From the NCBI GenBank assembly GCA_964523165.1, contig CAZFXZ010000013.1:1-18046 (forward strand): a stretch of 18,046 nt of DNA, given 5' to 3'. The notes beneath the pieces were generated by a model. It ran no database searches. It worked only from the letters and a program-made list of their open reading frames with translations, and was not told the DNA's origin. Each line of letters begins with the position of its first letter. The stretch's first letter is position 1. This document shows positions 1-5,495 of this stretch, piece after piece. A program made the position numbers and the translations under genes. Source of the DNA: CAZFXZ01 sp964523165 (GTDB lineage: Bacteria; Patescibacteriota; Patescibacteriia; JACRDY01).

Positions 1-501
1 GGTCCCAACGGTCGATCCAAGACCACCGACTTTGGCAGTCAGTTAGCGGAAAAGCAAAAAGCTAAACTGGTCTATGGTTTGTTGGAAAAACAATTCCGGA
101 CTTATTACGCCAAAGCTATTCGTCAACAGGGGAGTGGCGCTGACAACCTTTTGCGTTTACTGGAAATGCGTTTAGACAACGTGATTTTTCGTCTGGGTTT
201 GGCCACCAGTCGCCAACAAGCTCGGCAGTTGGTTGGTCATGCTCATGTCTTGGTCAACAACAAAAAAGTCAACATCCCGTCTTACCAAGTCAAAGTTGGC
301 GATGCCATCACGATTCGCGATAAATCACACAAGAGTAAATTTTTTAGCAACGCCGCCGAGCGTTTAAAAACCGTCCAAACACCGTCCTGGTTGACTTTCA
401 ACCCTGATAATTTGAGCGGCAAAGTTGTCGACTTGCCGACTAGTGATGATATTCAACCAATTTTTGATATCAAAACTATCATTGAGTTTTACTCAAAATA
501 A
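1..501 (+). CDS. rpsD: 30S ribosomal protein S4, 5'-truncated by window edge
   Basis: S4 is a primary 16S rRNA-binding protein that nucleates assembly of the 30S body. The reading frame is open from base 1, so the gene starts upstream; 166 residues are visible, and roughly 35-40 N-terminal residues should be missing. The first visible residues match the conserved stretch before the YGLLEKQF motif (residues 25-32). The S4 RNA-binding domain follows at about residues 55-115, with the signature LEMRLDNVIFRLGLATSRQQ and then ARQLVGHAHVLVNNKKV. The stop lies 11 bases before rpoA, and the order rpsD-rpoA-rplQ-rplM-rpsI is the usual bacterial alpha-operon tail. An internal TTG at 79 could be read as a start but falls inside conserved S4 sequence. 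Whether the N-terminal zinc-binding cysteines exist cannot be seen. Confidence 0.97.
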   Translation, partial: GPNGRSKTTDFGSQLAEKQKAKLVYGLLEKQFRTYYAKAIRQQGSGADNLLRLLEMRLDNVIFRLGLATSRQQARQLVGHAHVLVNNKKVNIPSYQVKVGDAITIRDKSHKSKFFSNAAERLKTVQTPSWLTFNPDNLSGKVVDLPTSDDIQPIFDIKTIIEFYSK

Positions 502-512
502 ATAGTACATTT

Positions 513-1265
513 ATGGACAAATTACTCGTACCATCATCGGTTAGCTGGCAAGCGGGGACTGAGGACAACCAAGCTGTTGTCACGATCGAACCGTGTTACT
601 TTGGCTATGGCACGACTTTGGGCAACGCTTTGCGTCGCGTTTTGTTATCTTCATTGCCGGGTTCAGCTGTCCAGTCGGTCAAAATCAAAGGCGTCAGTCA
701 TGAATTTTCGGCCATCACCGGCGTCAAAGAAGATGTCGTCGACATTATTTTAAATCTCAAAAAGTTGAAAGTGAACGTTCATGACGACGAACCGATTGTT
801 TTGCAATTAAAAGCCAAAGGCGAAAAGGAAGTCACGGCCGCCGACATTGCCAAAAATCCGCAGGTTGATATCGTTGATCCCAAGCAGCCGATCGCTACTT
901 TGACTGACAAAAAATCTGAACTGGATATGGAAATCAAAGTTACGCGAGGTCGTGGTTATGTCACGACCGATCAACGCGATAAATCCGGCTTAGAGGTCGG
1001 CGAAATCGCCATCGATTCGATTTATGGTCCGGTCTTGAACGTTGGTTTTCGTGTAGAAAACACCCGCGTCGGCCAAATTACCGACTACGATAAATTGATT
1101 ATGACGATTGAAACCGATGGTTCTATTACCCCTCAAGAAGCTTTTGACAATTCAGTCGAGATTTTACTTGAACAGTTTATGGTCGTCAAAGCCGGCGGTC
1201 AAAGTCCGGTCGTCGAAACACCCGTCGTGACTGAGGCCATGCCGGTTGATAACGATAAAGAGTAA
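513..1265 (+). CDS. rpoA: DNA-directed RNA polymerase subunit alpha, NTD only
   Basis: The alpha subunit dimerises and is the scaffold for beta/beta' assembly. The 250-residue product contains the whole N-terminal domain: the conserved NALRRVLLSSLPGSAV block at about residues 38-53, the insert subdomain at about 55-170, and the closing dimer-helix region ending near EILLEQFMVV at about residue 225. What follows is an acidic, Pro/Val-rich tail of about 20-25 residues, not the helix-hairpin-helix alphaCTD that contacts UP elements and activators. Typical alpha subunits are 310-330 residues. rplQ begins 9 bases after the stop and is in its expected place, so the CTD is absent rather than displaced by a frameshift. 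The ATG at 513 has no Shine-Dalgarno sequence. Identity is certain; absence of the CTD is read directly from the sequence. Confidence 0.97.
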   Translation: MDKLLVPSSVSWQAGTEDNQAVVTIEPCYFGYGTTLGNALRRVLLSSLPGSAVQSVKIKGVSHEFSAITGVKEDVVDIILNLKKLKVNVHDDEPIVLQLKAKGEKEVTAADIAKNPQVDIVDPKQPIATLTDKKSELDMEIKVTRGRGYVTTDQRDKSGLEVGEIAIDSIYGPVLNVGFRVENTRVGQITDYDKLIMTIETDGSITPQEAFDNSVEILLEQFMVVKAGGQSPVVETPVVTEAMPVDNDKE

Positions 1266-1274
1266 TAATTATTT

Positions 1275-1625
1275 ATGCGTCACCGTAAAGCTTCCACCAA
1301 TTTTGGTCGACAAAGCGCCCCGCGTCTAGCCATGATGCGCAATCTGGCCACTAGTTTGGTGTTGTATGACAAAATTCAGACGACCGAAGCCAAGGCCAAA
1401 GCTTTGCGCCCGCTGATTGAAAAATATATTACCAAAGCGGCTAAAAACGATTTGGCCACTCGCCGTCAACTCTTGAAGTTTTTTACGACCGAAGGCTCGG
1501 TCCGTAAGTTGATGGATGAGTTGGGTCCGCGCTACAAAGAGCGCGCCGGTGGCTACACCCGCATTACCAAATTGGGCGTCCGTCAGGGCGATAATTCACC
1601 AGTTGTCCAGATTGAATTTGTTTAA
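1275..1625 (+). CDS. rplQ: 50S ribosomal protein L17
   Basis: L17 binds 23S rRNA domain III near the exit tunnel. The 116-residue product is of normal bacterial length and shows the family signatures: an N-terminal MRHRK followed by FGR, the RNLATSLVLYDKIQTTEAKA block (residues about 23-42), and the C-terminal GGYTRITKLGVRQGDNSPVV segment. It sits 9 bases after rpoA and one base before rplM, as expected for an alpha operon. No ribosome-binding site precedes the ATG, so translation is probably coupled to rpoA or uses an unstructured AU-rich leader. Confidence 0.97.
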   Translation: MRHRKASTNFGRQSAPRLAMMRNLATSLVLYDKIQTTEAKAKALRPLIEKYITKAAKNDLATRRQLLKFFTTEGSVRKLMDELGPRYKERAGGYTRITKLGVRQGDNSPVVQIEFV

Positions 1626-1626
1626 T

Positions 1627-2013
1627 ATGCCTATTTCTCTACAAACCAAACATACCGCCATTACCAACCGCGCGACTCACAACCTCGACGCCGCCGACCA
1701 AACCGTTGGTCGTTTGTCGACTCAGATCGCCAAGTTGTTGATGGGTAAACACAAAGCTACTTACAGCCAACACACCGATTGTGGTGATGCGGTGGTGGTG
1801 AGTAATGTGGCCAAATTGCGCTTCACCGGCAAAAAGCTGGAACAAAAAGAATATTATCATCACAGTGGTTATCCGGGTGGATTAAAAACCACCAAGATGA
1901 AAGATGTTTTGGCCGACAAGCCATCAGAAGTTTTGAAGCACGCCGTTTATCGTATGTTGCCCAAAAATCGTTTGCGCGATCGCATTATCAAGCGTTTAAC
2001 TTTTACCAAGTAG
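1627..2013 (+). CDS. rplM: 50S ribosomal protein L13 (short form)
   Basis: L13 is an early-assembling 23S rRNA-binding protein. The ATG at 1627, one base after the rplQ stop, gives 128 residues; the frame is open further upstream to 1516, but that part lies inside rplQ and has no L13 similarity. Family motifs seen: LDAADQTVGRLSTQIAKLL near the N terminus, YYHHSGYPGGLK in the centre, and AVYRMLPKNRLRDRIIKRL near the C terminus. It is about 14 residues shorter than E. coli L13 (142): the usual tail after the MLPKNR helix, with its PHxAQ-like end, is missing, and the protein stops at LTFTK. rpsI follows after 3 bases, the universal L13-S9 pairing. Confidence 0.96.
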   Translation: MPISLQTKHTAITNRATHNLDAADQTVGRLSTQIAKLLMGKHKATYSQHTDCGDAVVVSNVAKLRFTGKKLEQKEYYHHSGYPGGLKTTKMKDVLADKPSEVLKHAVYRMLPKNRLRDRIIKRLTFTK

Positions 2014-2016
2014 TTT

Positions 2017-2412
2017 ATGGCTAACGAAAAATACATTGCTGCTGTTGGTCGCCGCAAAACCGCTACCGCCCGCGTCCGACTTTATGATGACAAAAAACAA
2101 AGCTTTACCATCAACGGACAAGACATTGCCGCTTATTTACCGACTCAAGAATACATCAACACCGCCAAGTCAGCCTTGGACATGAGTGACAAAAAAAATA
2201 TTAGTGTCACGGCCGTGGTTAAGGGTGGCGGCAAGGCCGGTCAGGCTGAAGCTATCCGTCATGGCATTTCTCGGGCTTTGCTCAAAATGTCGGCCGAACT
2301 CCGACCAACTTTGCGGGCCAAAGGTTTACTGACTCGCGATCCACGTCGTAAAGAACGCAAAAAACCGGGTCTGCGCCGAGCTCGTCGCGCCCCGCAATGG
2401 TCAAAACGTTAA
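2017..2412 (+). CDS. rpsI: 30S ribosomal protein S9
   Basis: S9 sits in the 30S head, and its C-terminal tail reaches the P-site tRNA anticodon stem. The 131-residue product has the N-terminal AAVGRRKTATARVRLY motif, the central GGGKAGQAEAIRHGISRALL motif, and the basic tail KKPGLRRARRAPQWSKR ending in the near-universal SKR. Length is normal. It is the last gene of the ribosomal operon: three bases after rplM, and followed 18 bases later by a hairpin terminator. The ATG at 2017 has no Shine-Dalgarno sequence. Confidence 0.97.
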   Translation: MANEKYIAAVGRRKTATARVRLYDDKKQSFTINGQDIAAYLPTQEYINTAKSALDMSDKKNISVTAVVKGGGKAGQAEAIRHGISRALLKMSAELRPTLRAKGLLTRDPRRKERKKPGLRRARRAPQWSKR

Positions 2413-2430
2413 AATAGTCATTATTACTCC

Positions 2431-2466
2431 AGTCCCGCTAGCCGCGGGACTTTTGTTGTTTTTTTT
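2431..2466 (+). terminator. Intrinsic terminator of the rpsD-rpsI operon
   Basis: AGTCCCGC (2431-2438) pairs perfectly with GCGGGACT (2444-2451) around a 5-base loop, and a T-rich tract runs to 2466. It lies 18 bases after the rpsI stop. The hairpin plus U-tract is a textbook rho-independent terminator. Its T-tract overlaps the proposed -35 box of the next gene. Confidence 0.9.
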
Positions 2467-2484
2467 AGTCTTTGGCGTTACAAT
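2456..2484 (+). promoter_or_regulatory. Sigma-70-type promoter of the DUF4185 lipoprotein gene
   Basis: TTGTTT (2456-2461) and TACAAT (2479-2484) are separated by 17 bases, a good match to -35/-10 consensus. The expected start point, about 7 bases after the -10 box, is near 2491, only about 3 bases before the ATG at 2494. The transcript would be nearly leaderless, which fits the lack of a Shine-Dalgarno sequence. Inferred from sequence only. Confidence 0.6.
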
Positions 2485-2493
2485 ATTTCTATT

Positions 2494-3675
2494 ATGAAAA
2501 AAATCGTTTTATTGCTGCTGGGCCTGATTTTGCTAACCGGTTGTCAGTGGCGCTCTAAAGCTAGCGAAGTGGTCATTACTAGTCGGGGTCAAAAAGTCGC
2601 CCAGATTGTGGGTCAAACCGACAAGCAGACCAATCAGCCAACCGTCAACCAAACCGAAAGCCGTTATGGTTTGATTGCCGCTGATTTGGGCTCATCTTTT
2701 AGCTACCAAGATAAAACTTATTTCTTGTTTGGTGATGCTTTTGCCGATCAGGCCGAAAAAAATGGTCGTGATCCGATCGCTGTTTCTACTGATACTGATC
2801 CGAGCGATGGCCTGAGTTTAGAATTTATGACCGATGATCAAGGTAAGTGGCAGCCTATTACCATACCCGACTTGGATCAAGGCGCGTTTGCTGTGCCCAG
2901 CGGCGGCTTTGGTTTGAATGATAGTTTGTATGTTTATCACACTTCGGACAGCAGTTTAAACTCCATGAATTTGTCGGTGCTGGCCAAATCCAGTGATGGC
3001 GGCAAAACTTTTAGTAAAGTTTATGACATGTCTCGGCAACATTTTATAAATATCTCGCCAACGCTAGTGACCAACAAAGATTGGTCGGGCTTGCCCAGCA
3101 AAGACGGACAAGGTCTATTATTGTTTGGCAGCGGCCGGTATCGGCAAAGCAACGTCCGACTGGCTTGGCAGCCGGCCGGGACCGTCGAAGATAAAAATAC
3201 TTTGCAATACTTTGCCGGTCTGGATAAAAACCAAAAACCGCAATGGACCGATGAAGAAAGTAAGGCCGAGCCGATGTTTTTGCAATCTTGCGTCGGTGAA
3301 CTGTCGGTTAGTTATAATCAGTATTTACAAAAATGGCTGATGACTTACAACTGTTTACAGCCCTGGCGGGGCATACATTTGCGTACGGCTGATAAACCTT
3401 GGGGGCCGTGGTCGGAGCCCCAACTGCTGTATCATCCCGAGCAAGACGGTGGATATTGTCAGTATATTCACAAAAATTGGCAAGTCGATAAATGTGATAA
3501 TGCTTATGACGAGGGTCGGGAAAATGTCTGGGGTGGGGAATACGCCCCCTATCAGATACCTAGTTTGGCTACCGGCAGCCCGGGCCAGACAACAATTTAT
3601 TTTACGATGTCGACTTGGAATCCCTATACCACAGTGTTGATGAAAGCCGATCTAAAATTGCAAGATAAAAAATAA
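2494..3675 (+). CDS. DUF4185-family secreted lipoprotein (beta-propeller)
   Basis: The 393-residue product is a probable surface lipoprotein. It starts MKK, has a hydrophobic core (residues 4-14) and a lipobox LTGC with Cys17. The mature part resembles the DUF4185 five-bladed beta-propeller family: GLIAADLGSSF (59-69) followed by KTYFLFGDAF (74-83), a central CVGELSVSYNQYLQKWLMTY (266-285), WGPWSEPQLLY (303-313), and a closing YFTMSTWNPYTTVLMKADL (369-387). Some DUF4185 proteins have been reported as endo-D-arabinan hydrolases (family GH183), so glycan cleavage is possible, but I cannot identify the catalytic acids here. It also has paired cysteines in the C-terminal half (C266/C287, C322/C334) that could form disulfides outside the cell. 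It is a single-gene unit with its own promoter and terminator. Lipoprotein: confident. DUF4185: fairly confident. Substrate: unknown. Confidence 0.82.
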   Translation: MKKIVLLLLGLILLTGCQWRSKASEVVITSRGQKVAQIVGQTDKQTNQPTVNQTESRYGLIAADLGSSFSYQDKTYFLFGDAFADQAEKNGRDPIAVSTDTDPSDGLSLEFMTDDQGKWQPITIPDLDQGAFAVPSGGFGLNDSLYVYHTSDSSLNSMNLSVLAKSSDGGKTFSKVYDMSRQHFINISPTLVTNKDWSGLPSKDGQGLLLFGSGRYRQSNVRLAWQPAGTVEDKNTLQYFAGLDKNQKPQWTDEESKAEPMFLQSCVGELSVSYNQYLQKWLMTYNCLQPWRGIHLRTADKPWGPWSEPQLLYHPEQDGGYCQYIHKNWQVDKCDNAYDEGRENVWGGEYAPYQIPSLATGSPGQTTIYFTMSTWNPYTTVLMKADLKLQDKK

Positions 3676-3676
3676 T

Positions 3677-3706
3677 AAAAAAGCCCGGGACGAGTCTCGG
3701 GCTTTT
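3677..3706. terminator. Bidirectional hairpin terminator between convergent genes
   Basis: AAAAGCCCGGGA (3677-3688 onward, arm 3679-3690) and TCTCGGGCTTTT (3695-3706) form a stem of up to 12 pairs around the loop CGAG (3691-3694), with one G-U wobble in the plus-strand RNA. A-runs on the left and T-runs on the right provide a U-tract in both directions, so it can end both the lipoprotein gene (stop 3675) and the small minus-strand gene, whose stop codon (3705-3707) overlaps the stem. Confidence 0.85.
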
Positions 3707-3926
3707 ATGCTGCGACCGCGGCGCTGACCGTCTGGTCACCGACGGTCACGGTGATGTGGCAGGCATTGCCCCGCCGGTCGATTTGGACTTGGGCGTTGGG
3801 CCCGAAGTCTTTGGCCGCTTGACGAAAAGTACCCTCGTCACCACTAACGATTTGCCAAACATGGCAAATGTTACCGACACTCAAGGCCAATTGACCCGAG
3901 CCGTTGGTGTGGGCGAAATCGCTCAT
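3705..3926 (-). CDS. Small hypothetical protein (73 aa), strongly signalled
   Basis: I do not recognise the family. The product is 73 residues with no signal peptide or membrane segment. It has a short polar N terminus, a possible strand at GNICHVWQIV (18-27), a helix-like GTFRQAAKDFG, then two predicted strands (AQVQIDRR and ACHITVTVG) and an Ala/Val-rich end, which suggests a small alpha/beta fold; Cys21 and Cys55 are its only cysteines, each followed by His. Support for a real gene is unusually good: TTGACA -35 box, perfect AGGAGGT 4 bases before the ATG, and a terminator at its 3' end. By hand count 129 of 222 bases are G or C (58%), clearly above the flippase gene next door (about 35-45% in sampled lines). 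It is monocistronic. An overlapping plus-strand frame (3756-3962) is judged a shadow. Function unknown; high expression is inferred. Confidence 0.75.
   Translation of the reverse strand: MSDFAHTNGSGQLALSVGNICHVWQIVSGDEGTFRQAAKDFGPNAQVQIDRRGNACHITVTVGDQTVSAAVAA
3725..3748. repeat. Perfect 8-bp inverted repeat in the small gene
   Basis: TGACCGTC (3725-3732) and GACGGTCA (3741-3748) are exact reverse complements around an 8-base loop. A second, overlapping pair, TCACCG (3736-3741) and CGGTGA (3749-3754), could form an alternative hairpin. Both lie near the 3' end of the 73-residue gene. They could be mRNA structure or chance in GC-rich sequence. Confidence 0.6.
3850..3869. repeat. Perfect 8-bp inverted repeat inside the small gene
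   Basis: ATTTGCCA (3850-3857) and TGGCAAAT (3862-3869) are exact reverse complements around the 4-base loop AACA. It falls in codons about 20-26 of the 73-residue gene. It resembles an operator-like palindrome or an mRNA hairpin; no T-tract follows, so it is not a terminator. Confidence 0.6.
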
Positions 3927-3930
3927 CTCG

Positions 3931-3937
3931 ACCTCCT
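3931..3937 (-). promoter_or_regulatory. Consensus Shine-Dalgarno site AGGAGGT
   Basis: Read on the minus strand, AGGAGGT ends 4 bases before the ATG of the 73-residue gene. It is the only convincing Shine-Dalgarno sequence at any start in the window; the other starts I checked are preceded by AU-rich sequence without GGAG or GAGG at the right spacing. Confidence 0.88.
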
Positions 3938-3950
3938 ATGGGATTTTTAT

Positions 3951-3979
3951 AACTTAATATAAATACTGCTATTTGTCAA
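3951..3979 (-). promoter_or_regulatory. Promoter of the small 73-aa gene
   Basis: On the minus strand, a perfect TTGACA (3974-3979) is followed after exactly 17 bases by TAAGTT (3951-3956), which keeps the key TAnnnT positions of a -10 box. The start point would be near 3944, giving a leader of about 18 bases that carries the AGGAGGT site. This is the best -35 box seen in the window. Confidence 0.65.
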
Positions 3980-4010
3980 CAGGTGGGTTTATTTTTGGCC
4001 CATTTTAACG

Positions 4011-4016
4011 TATACT
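4011..4016 (+). promoter_or_regulatory. -10 box (TATACT) of the polysaccharide operon
   Basis: TATACT ends 9 bases before the flippase ATG at 4026, so transcription should start at about 4022-4024 and the mRNA would be nearly leaderless. I see no clear -35 box at the right distance (3987-3994 is T-rich but poor). It is placed back-to-back with the divergent promoter of the small gene within the 99-base spacer 3927-4025. Confidence 0.5.
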
Positions 4017-4025
4017 AGACGGGTT

Positions 4026-5495
4026 ATGATTTTCAGCCAAAGGCCCAAAAACGTTGCTTCAAACACCCTTTATCTAACGGCCGCCTATGTAGCGCAAAAA
4101 GTTTTTTCTTTTGCTTTTTTTATTTTTGCCGCTCGTTTATTGTCGGTCGGGGAAATTGGCCAGTATGTTTTTGCTTTATCTTTTACCACGATTTTTGGGG
4201 TCTTTATTGACTTTGGCTTATCGTCAGTCCTGACTCGCGAGGCGGCCAAAGAGCCGGAGTTGAGCAATAAATATTTAGACGGCATTTTAAGCTTTAAGGT
4301 TGTGGCCGGAGTGGTGGTCTATGCCATAACTATGTTGGCCGCTTACTTATTGGGCAAAGACGCTTTAATACGAGAATTCATCGCCATCGCCGGTTTGATC
4401 ATGGTTTGTGATTCATTTTCTTTGACGCTCTACGCGGCTTTTCGAGCCAAACAAAATTTGTGGTATGAAGCGGTGGGTATGGTTTTGACGCAAGTCGTGA
4501 TTTTTAGCGCTGGTCTGACGGCCTTATTTTTCCACCTGTCGTTGCACTATATCGTAGGTGCGATTTTATTGGGCAGTATTTTTAGTCTTGGCTATTCATT
4601 TATCTTGGCTAGAAAAAAATTACATTGGCGGTGGCAGTGGCGCACGGACAAAACTTTAGTCAAAAAATTATTTTTTTTAGCCCTACCTTTTGCTTTAGCT
4701 GGGATTTTTTCCCGAGTCTACGGTTATTTAGATACGGTGGCTCTATCAGTCTTGGCTGGCGATGAAGCGGTGGGTTGGTACGCGGCTAGTTACAAAATCA
4801 CTTTTGCTTTGCAATTTATCCCCGCTGCCTTTGCCGCCGCCTTATTTCCGGCCATGTCGGCGGCCTTTGCCACCGATAAAAATCGCGTGGCCAGTTTGTT
4901 TGAAAAATCAACTTATTACTTGTTGCTCATTTCTTTACCCATTAGCTTTGGCACGATATTTTTAGCTCGGGATTTTTTGGCTTTGATTTACAATCCGGCC
5001 TATGCCACAACAGCCTTAGGTTTACAAATTTTGATGGCCAGTTTGATCTTTAATTTTTTGAGCTTTCCGGCTACGACCGCCTTGAGTGCTGGGCATCGCC
5101 AAACTCAAAACACTATCAATATGGGCTTGACGATGGTAGTGAACGCCCTGGCAAATTTTATCTTGATCCCATTGTTTGGCGACCAAGCTTATCTGGGTGC
5201 CGCGAGTGCCGCTTTACTCGGCGGTCTAACCTTGTTTGTTTTGAGCTTGTATTATGCCGGTCGATTGATTGATTACCGACGAAGTAATTTATTAATTTCT
5301 AGTGCCAAGATTTTGCTCTCCGGTTTATTAATGATTGGCGGCCTATATTTTTTGCAAGATTATCTCAGTATTTGGCTGTTAGTGCCCAGTGCCGGTCTGA
5401 TTTATATTGTCAGCTTATTAGCCTTTAAGGCTGTTGATACTAGAGAGTTAAAAAAAGTTTTTAAAAATGAACAAGACATTATTAGTAACTATTGA
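4026..5495 (+). CDS. Wzx-like polysaccharide flippase (MOP superfamily)
   Basis: The 489-residue, strongly hydrophobic product is a multi-spanning membrane protein, probably with about 12-14 helices. It would flip undecaprenyl-diphosphate-linked oligosaccharide across the membrane. The N-terminal half is typical of the polysaccharide-synthesis/PST branch: residues about 15-60 with the ARLLSVGEIGQYVFALSF motif, then GLSSVLTREAAK. A second copy-like segment, PFALAGIFSRVYGYLDTVAL (about 219-238), leads into GWYAASYKITFALQFIPAAF, also a PST signature. MurJ, the lipid II flippase of the same superfamily, is less likely because all genes downstream are glycosyltransferases and a ligase. It is the first gene of the operon, and its 3' end overlaps the next gene by 29 bases. 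Confidence 0.88.
   Translation: MIFSQRPKNVASNTLYLTAAYVAQKVFSFAFFIFAARLLSVGEIGQYVFALSFTTIFGVFIDFGLSSVLTREAAKEPELSNKYLDGILSFKVVAGVVVYAITMLAAYLLGKDALIREFIAIAGLIMVCDSFSLTLYAAFRAKQNLWYEAVGMVLTQVVIFSAGLTALFFHLSLHYIVGAILLGSIFSLGYSFILARKKLHWRWQWRTDKTLVKKLFFLALPFALAGIFSRVYGYLDTVALSVLAGDEAVGWYAASYKITFALQFIPAAFAAALFPAMSAAFATDKNRVASLFEKSTYYLLLISLPISFGTIFLARDFLALIYNPAYATTALGLQILMASLIFNFLSFPATTALSAGHRQTQNTINMGLTMVVNALANFILIPLFGDQAYLGAASAALLGGLTLFVLSLYYAGRLIDYRRSNLLISSAKILLSGLLMIGGLYFLQDYLSIWLLVPSAGLIYIVSLLAFKAVDTRELKKVFKNEQDIISNY

Noticed and set aside
1516..1626. In-frame upstream extension of the L13 reading frame, giving a 165-residue protein
   Set aside because: The extra 37 codons lie inside rplQ and have no L13 similarity; ATG 1627 starts one base after the rplQ stop.
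3756..3962. 68-codon plus-strand frame opposite the small gene
   Set aside because: It has no promoter or ribosome site, crosses the minus-strand gene's promoter, and the minus-strand frame has a full set of signals.
4026..5495. MurJ (lipid II flippase) assignment for the flippase gene
   Set aside because: The motifs fit the PST/Wzx branch better, and the gene leads a glycosyltransferase operon with no peptidoglycan genes.
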